From Deltaproteobacteria bacterium (lineage in GTDB: Bacteria; Desulfobacterota; Dissulfuribacteria; Dissulfuribacterales; QOAL01), in contig JALSKY010000078.1 of assembly GCA_026988585.1 (NCBI GenBank), forward strand, positions 1-20,430: a stretch of DNA of 20,430 nucleotides, given 5' to 3'. Below, one piece after another: positions 1-7,049 of this stretch. The notes beneath the pieces were generated by a model, which saw nothing but the letters and a program-made list of their open reading frames with translations, made no database searches and was not told the DNA's origin. Position numbers and translations under genes: made by a program. Position 1 is the stretch's first letter; the number at the start of each line of letters is the position of its first letter.

Positions 1-418
1 GGATACCAAGGGCATGATAGGTAACAATCACTATCAACGTATAGCCAAGAGTAACGTTGATATTTGCCGTTGGTGACATGAATCCCGGGATGAGACCCAT
101 ATAGTTGGAGATAAGTATCAGATAACCAAAGGTGGCTACCATAGGAAAGATCATTCTGGCCTTCTGTCTATCACCTACCTGTTCAGTGACAAAATCTTCC
201 AGACCGCCAACAAACATCTCCATTACATTTTGCAGTCCGCTGGGGATCATCCGGAGTTTTTTTGTACCTAACCAGGCCAGGACTACACAGATGATCATGG
301 CCAGATAGCTGTACTGCATGTGGGGTGCGATAATCTGAGCAAACTTGGAGCCTCCCCCATAGGCAGGCAAGCCCAAGGCATCAAGAATTATCGGTAAAAA
401 CAGTAACGGGTGTTCCAT
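1..418 (-). CDS. atpB: ATP synthase F0 subunit a, N-terminal part (partial)
   Basis: This is the membrane subunit a of F-type ATP synthase, which forms the proton half-channels against the c-ring. The first 139 codons are visible and the gene runs off the left edge, so the essential arginine helix is outside the window. The protein begins MEHPLLFLPIILDALGLPAY. A membrane span follows near residues 37-50, then the family-typical stretch LRMIPSGLQNVMEMFVGGLE, and further on GLIPGFMSPTANINVTLGYT, which is the classic subunit a signature (Gly-Leu-Ile-Pro-Gly followed by Pro-Thr-Ala-Asn). The ATG at 416-418 is preceded by the Shine-Dalgarno sequence GGAGGAGG about 10 bases upstream. hemL lies upstream on the same strand, a neighbourhood seen in other Desulfobacterota. 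No atpI-like ORF lies between hemL and this gene. Confidence 0.93.
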   Translation of the reverse strand, partial: MEHPLLFLPIILDALGLPAYGGGSKFAQIIAPHMQYSYLAMIICVVLAWLGTKKLRMIPSGLQNVMEMFVGGLEDFVTEQVGDRQKARMIFPMVATFGYLILISNYMGLIPGFMSPTANINVTLGYTLIVIVTYHALGI

Positions 419-591
419 GATTAAAGGGCCTCCTCCAAACTTGGATATGAAAGAATAAAAAATTTAAAAAACTGGCGGGGTAATCAATCCCCCTATTTTA
501 TCCCCTGTTAAGTTCCTCCCAAAACAGGAAGGGCAATAGTGAATCAACATTCATCCCGGGGCGAAAATAAAAATTTTTCCGATTTTTGTTT

Positions 592-693
592 CTACAATAG
601 ATGAATCGTCTCGCCCCTGTAGAACGCTGTATTGCTCTCACTGACAACAACTATAAGTATCTCTGGCTTATAATCCAAAGGGCCAGTGAGCAT
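592..693 (-). CDS. Possible 33-residue leader ORF between hemL and atpB
   Basis: A short ORF begins at the ATG at 691-693 and ends at a TAG at 592-594. It reads MLTGPLDYKPEILIVVVSES and continues for 13 more residues. AAGAAGGGA lies a few bases before the ATG and could be a ribosome binding site. The same stretch also contains TATAAT immediately before the ATG, so it could instead be promoter DNA. I do not recognise the peptide. It has a hydrophobic patch (ILIVVV) but no convincing membrane span. It may be chance, or a short leader read ahead of the atp genes. Confidence 0.2.
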   Translation of the reverse strand: MLTGPLDYKPEILIVVVSESNTAFYRGETIHLL

Positions 694-718
694 TATAATC
701 CCTTCTTGGGGTAAAGTT

Positions 719-745
719 ATTATCACAAGGCCCTTGGGGTGTCAA
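719..745 (-). promoter_or_regulatory. Candidate sigma-70 promoter for atpB
   Basis: Reading the minus strand, TTGACA (740-745) is a perfect -35 box and GATAAT (719-724) a near-perfect -10 box, with a 15-base spacer. A TAATAA two bases further on gives 17-base spacing. The promoter starts just after the hemL stop codon and would produce a roughly 300-base untranslated leader ahead of atpB. The atp genes can therefore probably be transcribed independently of hemL. Confidence 0.5.
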
Positions 746-755
746 TAGCAAATGG

Positions 756-2051
756 TCAACTGGATGCGATGAAATTGAAGGCGGATTCAGCAGCCATAAG
801 TGTGTCGTTAATCACGTAATCATCATGGGCCAGAGAGACAAAGGCTGCCTCGAACTGTGAAGGTGCCAGCCAGACCCCCTGGTTAATCATCTCTCTAAAA
901 AATGCCCCATAGCTCTCAGTGTCTGATGCTGAGGCCTGCTGGAAATTTTCCACGGATCCATCCTGCCCGAAGAAGCAGGTCATCATGGATCCCACTCCTT
1001 GCAATCTGGCCTGGATGCCGTTGTCTGTGATGAGTTGCATTAGCCCCTCTGCCAGGATTTCCGCCCTGGAACCAAGGATGTCGTAAGTTCCCGGTCTGCT
1101 CAATATCTCTATGGTAGCCAGGCCTGCAGCTGTGGCAAGGGGGTTGCCTGAGAGAGTGCCTGCCTGATAGACAGGTCCTTCAGGGGCGATCTGTTCCATG
1201 ATCTCCTTTTTGCCGCCATAGGCCCCAACCGGAAGCCCTCCGCCGATGATCTTGCCTAAGCAGGTGAGATCCGGCAGAATGCCAAAATATTCCTGTGCGC
1301 CTCCAAGTGCCAGCCGGAATCCGGTTATCACCTCATCAAAGATGAGAATTATTCCATAATGAGATGTGATCTCCCTGGCCAGTTCCAGAAATCCTGTCTT
1401 GGGTGGAACAACGCCCATGTTGGCAGGAACCGGCTCCATGATAACGGCTGCAAGGTCATCTCTGTTTTCCTTTATAGTCTTTTCAAGGAGCCCCTGGTCG
1501 TTGAAGGGGATGGATATGGTGTTTGCAACTATCTCCTCTGGCACTCCAGGGCTGCCAGGGATGCCAAGGGTGGCAACACCAGATCCAGCCTTGACAAGAA
1601 ATGAATCTGCATGGCCATGATAGCAGCCATCAAACTTCAGAATCTTTTTCCTTCCAGTGACACCCCTTGCCAGCCTAATGGCGCTCATGGTCGCCTCTGT
1701 TCCTGAGTTGACCAGCCGCACCTTCTCGATAGAGGGGACATACTCCACTATCTTTGCTGCCAGGGCCACCTCCCGCCAGGTGGGTGCCCCGAAGCTTGTT
1801 CCTCCTTCTAAGGCTTCAGAAACTGCCGCCCTGACATGGGGGTGGTCGTGCCCGAGGATCATAGGCCCCCAGGAGCAGACGTAATCTATGAATACGTTAC
1901 CATCTACATCAGTTACATAGGGGCCATTTCCCCTTTCAACAAACAATGGATCGCAACCTACAGATTTACATGCCCGTACAGGGCTGTTCACTCCACCAGG
2001 GATTATCTCCTGGGCCCTTTTGAAAAAGGCCTGTGACAATGAAACATCCAT
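756..2051 (-). CDS. hemL: Glutamate-1-semialdehyde 2,1-aminomutase
   Basis: This PLP enzyme converts glutamate-1-semialdehyde to 5-aminolevulinate, the last step of the C5 route to tetrapyrroles. At 431 residues it has the normal family length. The N-terminus reads FFKRAQEIIPGGVNSPVRA. The PLP-binding core includes VNSGTEATMSAIRLARG, YHGHADSFLVKAGSG and IFDEVITGFR, and the Schiff-base lysine lies in CLGKIIGGGLPVGAYGG. The C-terminal part has YQAGTLSGNPLATAAG. The ATG at 2049-2051 is preceded by GGAGAGAGG at proper spacing. Haem supply fits the cytochrome bd genes elsewhere in the window, but hemL is followed on its own strand by atpB. Confidence 0.97.
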   Translation of the reverse strand: MDVSLSQAFFKRAQEIIPGGVNSPVRACKSVGCDPLFVERGNGPYVTDVDGNVFIDYVCSWGPMILGHDHPHVRAAVSEALEGGTSFGAPTWREVALAAKIVEYVPSIEKVRLVNSGTEATMSAIRLARGVTGRKKILKFDGCYHGHADSFLVKAGSGVATLGIPGSPGVPEEIVANTISIPFNDQGLLEKTIKENRDDLAAVIMEPVPANMGVVPPKTGFLELAREITSHYGIILIFDEVITGFRLALGGAQEYFGILPDLTCLGKIIGGGLPVGAYGGKKEIMEQIAPEGPVYQAGTLSGNPLATAAGLATIEILSRPGTYDILGSRAEILAEGLMQLITDNGIQARLQGVGSMMTCFFGQDGSVENFQQASASDTESYGAFFREMINQGVWLAPSQFEAAFVSLAHDDYVINDTLMAAESAFNFIASS

Positions 2052-2102
2052 GATCCTCTCTCCTCGATTCCAGATTTTCTAAGATAGCTCCAGCAGTGCA
2101 AT

Positions 2103-2132
2103 GCAGGACACCCCTGGGTAATCCCGTCCTGC
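2103..2132 (-). promoter_or_regulatory. Inverted repeat in the hemL upstream region
   Basis: Arms GCAGGAC (2103-2109) and GTCCTGC (2126-2132) are perfect 7-base complements around a 16-base loop, which itself contains a small GGG/CCC pair. The repeat lies about 52 bases upstream of the hemL start. It could be an operator or a hairpin in the hemL leader. No T-tract follows on either strand, so a terminator is unlikely. I do not recognise it as a known riboswitch. Confidence 0.3.
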
Positions 2133-2204
2133 TCATGGAGATAGCAGGTTGATCACTGCAGATGCAAGGTTTGAAACTGCTTAAAACTGAAGTAATCTTA
2201 ATGC

Positions 2205-3338
2205 GTGAAACCGAATAAGTCACTCCCTCTAAATCTGTTCTATCCTGTGGTTTTTCTGTCAATGGTTATTGCTCCGCTTGTTGGGGTTATTATCACAGGG
2301 AAGAAGATAGGCCCATATCTGGAATTTCCGCCAAGGACCATCTACGTACAGCATCATCCATTCTCCTGGCCTGTATTCATCTCTCTTGCAATGTTTGAGC
2401 TGGCATCTCTTGTGCCAGTGGTCCGGCATCTTTTGAATGCCTTTTGGAAAAGATGCTGCAGGTTTTGTATTCCATTGAAGATGAGGGCTCTGCCCTGGTG
2501 GGGCTGGTTGGCAGCCTTTTCCCTTGTAGTTAGCTGGATTATAGCCTGGAACCGATTTCCCTGCATGGCACCTGTACAGGTCTACACCTATATACCGATC
2601 TGGTTCAGTTTCATCTTTTTAGTGAATGGTGTCACCAATGCCATTAAGGGAAGCTGTTTGATGACCCGGTTCAGAACCGGATTCCTGCTTATGTTTCCTT
2701 TGAGCGCCCTGTTCTGGTGGTACTTCGAGTACCTGAACCGGTTTGTCCAGAACTGGTATTATCTGGGAGTGGATGATTTTACTCCTCTTGGCTATGTAGT
2801 CACTGCCTCCATAAGCTTCTCTACCGTACTGCCTGCGGTGCTTTCAGTGCATGAGCTGATTCTCTGTTTGACCGGAGGGGCGTCCATTTTCAAGAGATGG
2901 GTTCCGGTAAGGATTCCCTTCCGCAGGGGGCATATCACCGCTCTTCTTCTCCTATCACTGGCCTGTCTCTCCTGCATATCCATCTATCCAGACCAGTTTT
3001 TCTGGCTGCTCTGGGTGAGTCCCATGATTGCAATTACCTCCCTGGACTATCTTTATGGACGTGAAGTTGTTTTCAGCCCTGCAGCCCAAGGAGACTGGTC
3101 AAGATTGATATCTCTTGCATTTGCCGGGCTGATCTGCGGATTTTTCTGGGAGATGTGGAACTATCACAGCCAGGCAAAATGGATCTATATGATCCCCTAT
3201 GTCGGCAGGTTTCACATATTCGAGATGCCTCTTCTGGGTTACGGCGGCTATCTTCCCTTTGGCGTGGAGTGCTGGCTTGTAGGAAGATTGGCCCTGCCAA
3301 ATCGGTATTGGGAGGATATCCTGGGCGGGGAAGAGTAA
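2205..3338 (+). CDS. Uncharacterised polytopic membrane protein
   Basis: I do not recognise this 377-residue protein. It has about nine to ten hydrophobic segments, near residues 11-31, 53-73, 95-115, 129-147, 157-177, 196-216, 245-263, 267-286, 300-320 and 340-360, with basic connecting loops. It is unusually rich in Trp, Tyr and Phe. Conspicuous stretches are FWWYFEYLNRFVQNWYYLG in the middle and FFWEMWNYHSQAKWIYMIPY followed by FEMPLLGYGGYLPFGVECW near the end. The paired acidic, Asn and His residues inside apparent membrane segments suggest a substrate or cofactor site rather than a simple anchor. The start is GTG with only a weak Shine-Dalgarno sequence. It lies 48 bases upstream of the YgiQ-like gene on the same strand, so co-transcription is likely, but no functional link is evident. 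Confidence 0.8.
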   Translation: MKPNKSLPLNLFYPVVFLSMVIAPLVGVIITGKKIGPYLEFPPRTIYVQHHPFSWPVFISLAMFELASLVPVVRHLLNAFWKRCCRFCIPLKMRALPWWGWLAAFSLVVSWIIAWNRFPCMAPVQVYTYIPIWFSFIFLVNGVTNAIKGSCLMTRFRTGFLLMFPLSALFWWYFEYLNRFVQNWYYLGVDDFTPLGYVVTASISFSTVLPAVLSVHELILCLTGGASIFKRWVPVRIPFRRGHITALLLLSLACLSCISIYPDQFFWLLWVSPMIAITSLDYLYGREVVFSPAAQGDWSRLISLAFAGLICGFFWEMWNYHSQAKWIYMIPYVGRFHIFEMPLLGYGGYLPFGVECWLVGRLALPNRYWEDILGGEE

Positions 3339-3386
3339 TGAAAACATCACAACGTAAATACGGTAGTATTGAATTAGGGGGTAAAG

Positions 3387-5201
3387 GTGAGGGGCAGGCG
3401 ATCTGATTTTCCATTATTGCCCATAAATCGTATCGAGATGCAAGAAAGGGGATGGGATCAGGTGGATGTTGTCCTGGTCACCGGTGATGCATATATTGAC
3501 CACCCCTCCTTTGGCATAAGTCTCATTGGCAGGTGGCTTGAAGCCCATGGCTTTCGTGTGGGCATAATCTCCCAGCCAAGGCTGGATACCCTTGAGGATA
3601 TATCTGCCCTGGGGCGTCCTCGTCTCTTCTTCGGGGTTTCAGCGGGGAACCTGGATTCCATAGTTGCCAACTATACCGGTAATTGCAGGGTGCGCGACAC
3701 AGATGCCTACAGTCCGGAGGGCAATCCATATTTTCCGGACATGGACAGGGGAAAAACTGGGAGGCGAAGGCCTGATCGGGCAGTGATAAGATATGCCAAT
3801 CTGGTTCGCCAAGCCTTTCCTGGTGTGTTTCTGGTTGCAGGCGGGCTTGAGGCATCCCTAAGAAGGTTCATCCATTATGATTTTCAGCAGCAGTTACTCA
3901 GAAATTCAATCCTGACCGATGCCAAGGCAGACCTTCTTGTTTACGGGATGGGAGAGCGGGCCATACTGGAGATTGCCAGGATGCTTGATGATGGCGTCAA
4001 TCCTTCTGGCATTGCTGGTACGTGTGAGAGGTTGTCTCAAAGGGAGTTTCAAGAAAGAATCGGGAGTTGTGGAAACGAATTGATATTTCTCCCCTCATGG
4101 AATGAGATTGCCCAGGCCAGGACCAGGTTTCTGGAAGCAGAGATTGCAATAGACAGAGCTACCAGGAGTGCTGATCCTCCAGTGCTTGTTCAGAGACAGA
4201 AGTCAGGTCAGTGGATCTGGCAGAACAGAAGGGCCTCATCCATGACAACAACAGAGTTGGACCAGCTCTATGAACTCCCGTTTTCCAGAATGGTGCATCC
4301 TTTTTTTGGTCAGGTACCTGCTTATGAGATGATACGCCACTCCATAACCGTGGTCAGGGGGTGTTGCGGGAATTGTGCATTTTGTGCCATCAATAGACAC
4401 CAGGGGGCGAGGGTTGTAAGTCGTTCACCAGGATCTGTGATAAAGGAAGCGGAGATGGTGGCTGCAATGCCCGGTTTTCGAGGAACCATCACAGACCTCG
4501 GAGGGCCTACTGCCAATCTGTATGGAGTCCGTTGTGACCGGATGGATCTCTGCAGCAGGCGTGACTGTCTCTTCCCTTCCCTTTGCCGTCATCTCAAGAT
4601 AGATGGAAGCCGGTTCAGCAGACTCCTGCAGCAGGTGTCCCGCATAAAGGGTGTAGAACATCTTTTTGTCTCATCTGGTCTCCGTATGGATCTCCTGATC
4701 CGGACTCCTGAACTTCTGGAGCGGATTGTGCGCAACCATACTCCCGGGGCGTTGAAGATTGCTCCTGAGCATACTGAAAGCCAGGTGCTTCGGTTTATGC
4801 ACAAGCCTGACGGCGATCTGCTGGTACGGTTTCTCAAGATGGTCAGAGAGATAAAGGTCAGGGGAAGATCAGGTAGGGCAGAGGTCACTGCCTATTTTAT
4901 CACTGCCCATCCTGGTTGTACCCTGGATCATATGAAGGCCATGGCAAGAAGGCTTCGGGAATTGAGACTTTCAGTCAGGCAGTTCCAGGATTTTACCCCT
5001 ACTCCAGGCACTCTATCAACTGCCATGTATGTTACAGGGCTCAGTATTCCTGGGGGAAAAAGGATATTTGTTGCCCGGAAAAGGAGTGAGCGGGCAGCCC
5101 AGCGCAGGGTGCTTGAAAGACTGATGATTCCCCAAGGAGGGCAGGAGAGATCTTCTGCTGCCTCACGAATCGGCAGGAGTGAGAGAACTGTGAAAAAATG
5201 A
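3387..5201 (+). CDS. YgiQ family radical SAM protein
   Basis: This is a predicted radical SAM enzyme of the YgiQ (UPF0313) family, whose reaction is unknown. The N-terminal part carries the family hallmark DVVLVTGDAYIDHPSFG near residues 27-43, then FFGVSAGNLDSIVANYT and FLVAGGLEASLRRF. The radical SAM cluster motif is RGCCGNCAFCAIN, with ligand cysteines 326, 330 and 333 (Cys-x3-Cys-x2-Cys). Further conserved blocks are GTITDLGGPTANLYG, HTPGALKIAPEHTE and FQDFTPTPGTLSTAMY. At 604 residues it is full length for a shorter family member and lacks the long C-terminal tail of E. coli YgiQ. The GTG start is chosen because AGGGGG lies about six bases upstream and because the residues before the later Met18 match the usual family N-terminus. 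Confidence 0.93.
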   Translation: MRGRRSDFPLLPINRIEMQERGWDQVDVVLVTGDAYIDHPSFGISLIGRWLEAHGFRVGIISQPRLDTLEDISALGRPRLFFGVSAGNLDSIVANYTGNCRVRDTDAYSPEGNPYFPDMDRGKTGRRRPDRAVIRYANLVRQAFPGVFLVAGGLEASLRRFIHYDFQQQLLRNSILTDAKADLLVYGMGERAILEIARMLDDGVNPSGIAGTCERLSQREFQERIGSCGNELIFLPSWNEIAQARTRFLEAEIAIDRATRSADPPVLVQRQKSGQWIWQNRRASSMTTTELDQLYELPFSRMVHPFFGQVPAYEMIRHSITVVRGCCGNCAFCAINRHQGARVVSRSPGSVIKEAEMVAAMPGFRGTITDLGGPTANLYGVRCDRMDLCSRRDCLFPSLCRHLKIDGSRFSRLLQQVSRIKGVEHLFVSSGLRMDLLIRTPELLERIVRNHTPGALKIAPEHTESQVLRFMHKPDGDLLVRFLKMVREIKVRGRSGRAEVTAYFITAHPGCTLDHMKAMARRLRELRLSVRQFQDFTPTPGTLSTAMYVTGLSIPGGKRIFVARKRSERAAQRRVLERLMIPQGGQERSSAASRIGRSERTVKK

Positions 5202-5206
5202 AAAAA

Positions 5207-5230
5207 CCCCTTCAGGCGATCCTGAAGGGG
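5207..5230 (-). terminator. Intrinsic terminator for the DVU0772-like gene
   Basis: Arms CCCCTTCAGG and CCTGAAGGGG form a perfect 10-base-pair hairpin around a four-base loop. Read on the minus strand the hairpin is followed by TTTTTT, so it is a proper Rho-independent terminator for the minus-strand gene ending at 5265. On the plus strand, where it sits 5 bases after the ygiQ-type stop codon, no T-tract follows, so termination there would be weaker. Confidence 0.85.
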
Positions 5231-5264
5231 TCTGAGGAGGGTTTGCTGCGTAGAAAACGGTTAC

Positions 5265-5672
5265 CTATTCAACATTGCACTCTACCGGAGGGCCATCCAG
5301 CAGTTCTGAGAGCCACTGTTTCAACTCTCTGTTAGGCGGATAAACGCCTACTCCTGGTCTGAAACCTCCCTCTTCTATGGAGGCCCGGAAGAGCTCCTGG
5401 GTTACAGGAATCTTTGCCAGCTCTTCTGCCTCCCTGGAGTTTCGTCTTATGAGGGTGACCTGGGGCGGAGACTCCCAGTCATAGACAACGAAATAGTATG
5501 ATTCATCATTTTCACTCCTGACAAAGTCATTGCCCCTGGTCCAGCCGGCACCCCATTCGAGATACATGTCCACTGCCTTTTCAGGGGTCATGCTCCAGTC
5601 GATCTGGTTGACAATCTCCCTTTTCTGTCTCAACTCTTCCAGTGTCATGGTCATGTTTCTATGGTGTGCCAT
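5265..5672 (-). CDS. DVU0772 family-like protein
   Basis: This is a small soluble protein of 135 residues with unknown function. The sequence MTLEELRQKREIVNQIDWSM followed by TPEKAVDMYLEWGAGW and YYFVVYDWESPPQVTLIRRN resembles the DVU0772 family known mainly from sulfate-reducing Desulfobacterota. I judge this from memory of the family and not from a search. It is acidic with no signal peptide or membrane span. The ATG at 5670-5672 has GGGAGG seven bases upstream; Met7 and Met9 are alternative starts. It is a single-gene unit, with its own promoter at 5733-5761 and a terminator at 5207-5230. Confidence 0.75.
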   Translation of the reverse strand: MAHHRNMTMTLEELRQKREIVNQIDWSMTPEKAVDMYLEWGAGWTRGNDFVRSENDESYYFVVYDWESPPQVTLIRRNSREAEELAKIPVTQELFRASIEEGGFRPGVGVYPPNRELKQWLSELLDGPPVECNVE

Positions 5673-5732
5673 AGCTGCCTCCCTTCAAGTTGAACAAACA
5701 GGACTATAATTATTTAATTTATCTTTATGATA

Positions 5733-5761
5733 AGAATAACCCTGTTTTCACCTGTTGTCAA
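5733..5761 (-). promoter_or_regulatory. Promoter of the DVU0772-like gene
   Basis: On the minus strand, TTGACA (5756-5761) and TATTCT (5733-5738) are separated by 17 bases. The -35 is perfect and the -10 matches four of six positions. The promoter lies just downstream of the 30-residue ORF that ends the cyd operon and about 60 bases ahead of the 5672 start codon. Confidence 0.6.
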
Positions 5762-5769
5762 TCCATTTT

Positions 5770-5862
5770 TTAAAGGAGATCGGTTTTTTTCAAAACCGCC
5801 ATTATGGCTGTTAGGGAGGCCCCTATGGTTACGAACCATCCCAATAAAAGTACTGCCTGCAT
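5770..5862 (-). CDS. 30-residue single-span protein downstream of cydB (candidate small bd-oxidase subunit)
   Basis: The ATG at 5860-5862 opens a 30-codon ORF ending in TAA at 5770-5772. A perfect AGGAGG lies eight bases upstream, which is strong evidence of translation. The peptide starts MQAVLLLGWFVTIGASLTAI, stays hydrophobic to about residue 24, and ends with KKTDLL, so it is one transmembrane helix with a positive C-terminal flank. It begins 49 bases after the cydB stop. Many cytochrome bd oxidases have a small single-helix subunit (CydX, CydS or CydH/CydY types) encoded beside cydAB. This peptide has the right size, place and topology, but it lacks the MWYFAW-like start of gammaproteobacterial CydX, so I leave the symbol blank. 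It is too short for most gene callers. Confidence 0.75.
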   Translation of the reverse strand: MQAVLLLGWFVTIGASLTAIMAVLKKTDLL

Positions 5863-5911
5863 ATCTTTGTCCTCCTGATAGTTGAGTTTTATGTTTTATC
5901 TCTATCCTGTT

Positions 5912-7048
5912 TTAATATGCGTCTGAATCCTTTACCTCATCTGGTGAGAGTTTCTTGCTGTCCATCTGCCACCAAACATAAGCGATGTAACCCAGCACCA
6001 CAGGAATAAGGAATGCCACATAGGTCATGGCAGTCAGTGTGTAGTGAGAGCTGGATGCGTTATGTATGGTGAGACTGGACTGCAGATCTGCCAGAGAGGG
6101 GTAGAACGGGGTGTTGTTGAATCCGGCAGTGAAGAATACTGCCAGCCCTACCAGTACTGTGCCAACTCCCGCAAACCAGATACCTTTGTCGCTCGGGGTG
6201 AAGCAGGCAGAATATACGGCGTAGATCACCAAACCGAGGCCAGCCAGAAGAAGCAGCAGCACCTGAGGCATTGCCAGAAGGTTCTTGAGATACTTGTACG
6301 GCTCAACATAAACTGTTCCCGTGTTTGGGTCCACTGCAAACCCCTTCATGATAAGGAGGCCAACAACCACTATGAGCAAGAATGGAAGGGCTGCAATGAA
6401 GTTGTGCAGTACAGCCTTTCTGGTCCGGGTCTCCAGTTCTTGGTTGCTGGAGTAGTTGATATTGTTCAGGAGATAGAGCGCTCCCAGTACCCTTGCATTG
6501 AACACCAGAAATAGTCCCAGGGAGATGTTGAACAGGTTCTGTGCGGCCTCAAGCCCCCTCATGGGGTTGGTCCATTTCATAAGGTTATATTCATCCAGTA
6601 CGAAATTAGCACCGGTGAAAAATGTGCCAACAGCGGTTCCTATGAGCAGGACACCTATGGAACCGTTGATCATGAGAAAGATCTCATAGACCTGTGGTGG
6701 ATAAGGATTACCTGCCTTTTTTCTGAACTCATAACTTACTGCCTGTACGATAAAGGTAAAGAGAATGGCAATCCACACCCAGTATGCGCCACCAAAGCTG
6801 GTTGCATAAAATTTTGGGAATGCGGCGAAGAGGGCGCCACCGAACAGGACCAGGGTTGTGAATGTAAGCTCCCATTTCCTTCCCAGGGAGTTGATTATGA
6901 GATTTTTTTCCTGCTCATTCTTTCCGAGCTGCCATAGCAGCGTCTGGCCACCTTGCACAAAGGTAAGAAAGAGAAACAAAGCACCTACTACAGAGGCGAG
7001 AATCCACCATATTTGCTGAAGGGTTGAATATTCCAGGCTGCCAATCAT
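5912..7048 (-). CDS. cydB: Cytochrome bd oxidase subunit II
   Basis: This is subunit II of the cytochrome bd quinol oxidase, a membrane partner of CydA that oxidises quinol and reduces oxygen to water. Its 378 residues match the family length. About eight or nine hydrophobic helices are visible, starting with LEYSTLQQIWWILASVVGAL. Family-like stretches include FVQGGQTLLWQLG, FFTAGFNNTPFYPSL and SSSHYTLTAMTYVAFLIPVV. The C-terminus is polar (DSKKLSPDEVKDSDAY). The ATG at 7046-7048 follows the cydA stop by one base, and its Shine-Dalgarno sequence AAAGGAGGT lies inside the end of cydA, so the two are translationally coupled. Confidence 0.96.
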   Translation of the reverse strand: MIGSLEYSTLQQIWWILASVVGALFLFLTFVQGGQTLLWQLGKNEQEKNLIINSLGRKWELTFTTLVLFGGALFAAFPKFYATSFGGAYWVWIAILFTFIVQAVSYEFRKKAGNPYPPQVYEIFLMINGSIGVLLIGTAVGTFFTGANFVLDEYNLMKWTNPMRGLEAAQNLFNISLGLFLVFNARVLGALYLLNNINYSSNQELETRTRKAVLHNFIAALPFLLIVVVGLLIMKGFAVDPNTGTVYVEPYKYLKNLLAMPQVLLLLLAGLGLVIYAVYSACFTPSDKGIWFAGVGTVLVGLAVFFTAGFNNTPFYPSLADLQSSLTIHNASSSHYTLTAMTYVAFLIPVVLGYIAYVWWQMDSKKLSPDEVKDSDAY

Positions 7049-7049
7049 T

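Larger units (their letters stand above)
419..755. other. 337-base hemL-atpB intergenic region
   Basis: This gap holds the candidate promoter at 719-745, the doubtful 33-residue ORF, and an inverted repeat: CAGTGAG at 684-690 and CTCACTG at 637-643. In RNA of the minus strand these arms could pair, in competition with a smaller CTGGC/GCCAG hairpin that starts in the same place. The atpB-proximal part (about 419-500) is AT-rich and ends in the atpB Shine-Dalgarno sequence. I see no atpI, tRNA or recognised riboswitch. Confidence 0.45.

Noticed and set aside
1966..2262. 98-residue minus-strand ORF across the hemL start
   Set aside because: It overlaps the start of hemL and of the membrane protein gene, has no family features, and reads as a shadow.
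5770..5800. CGGTTTT/AAAACCG hairpin as a terminator of the cyd operon
   Set aside because: It lies inside the 30-residue ORF and has no T-tract after it.
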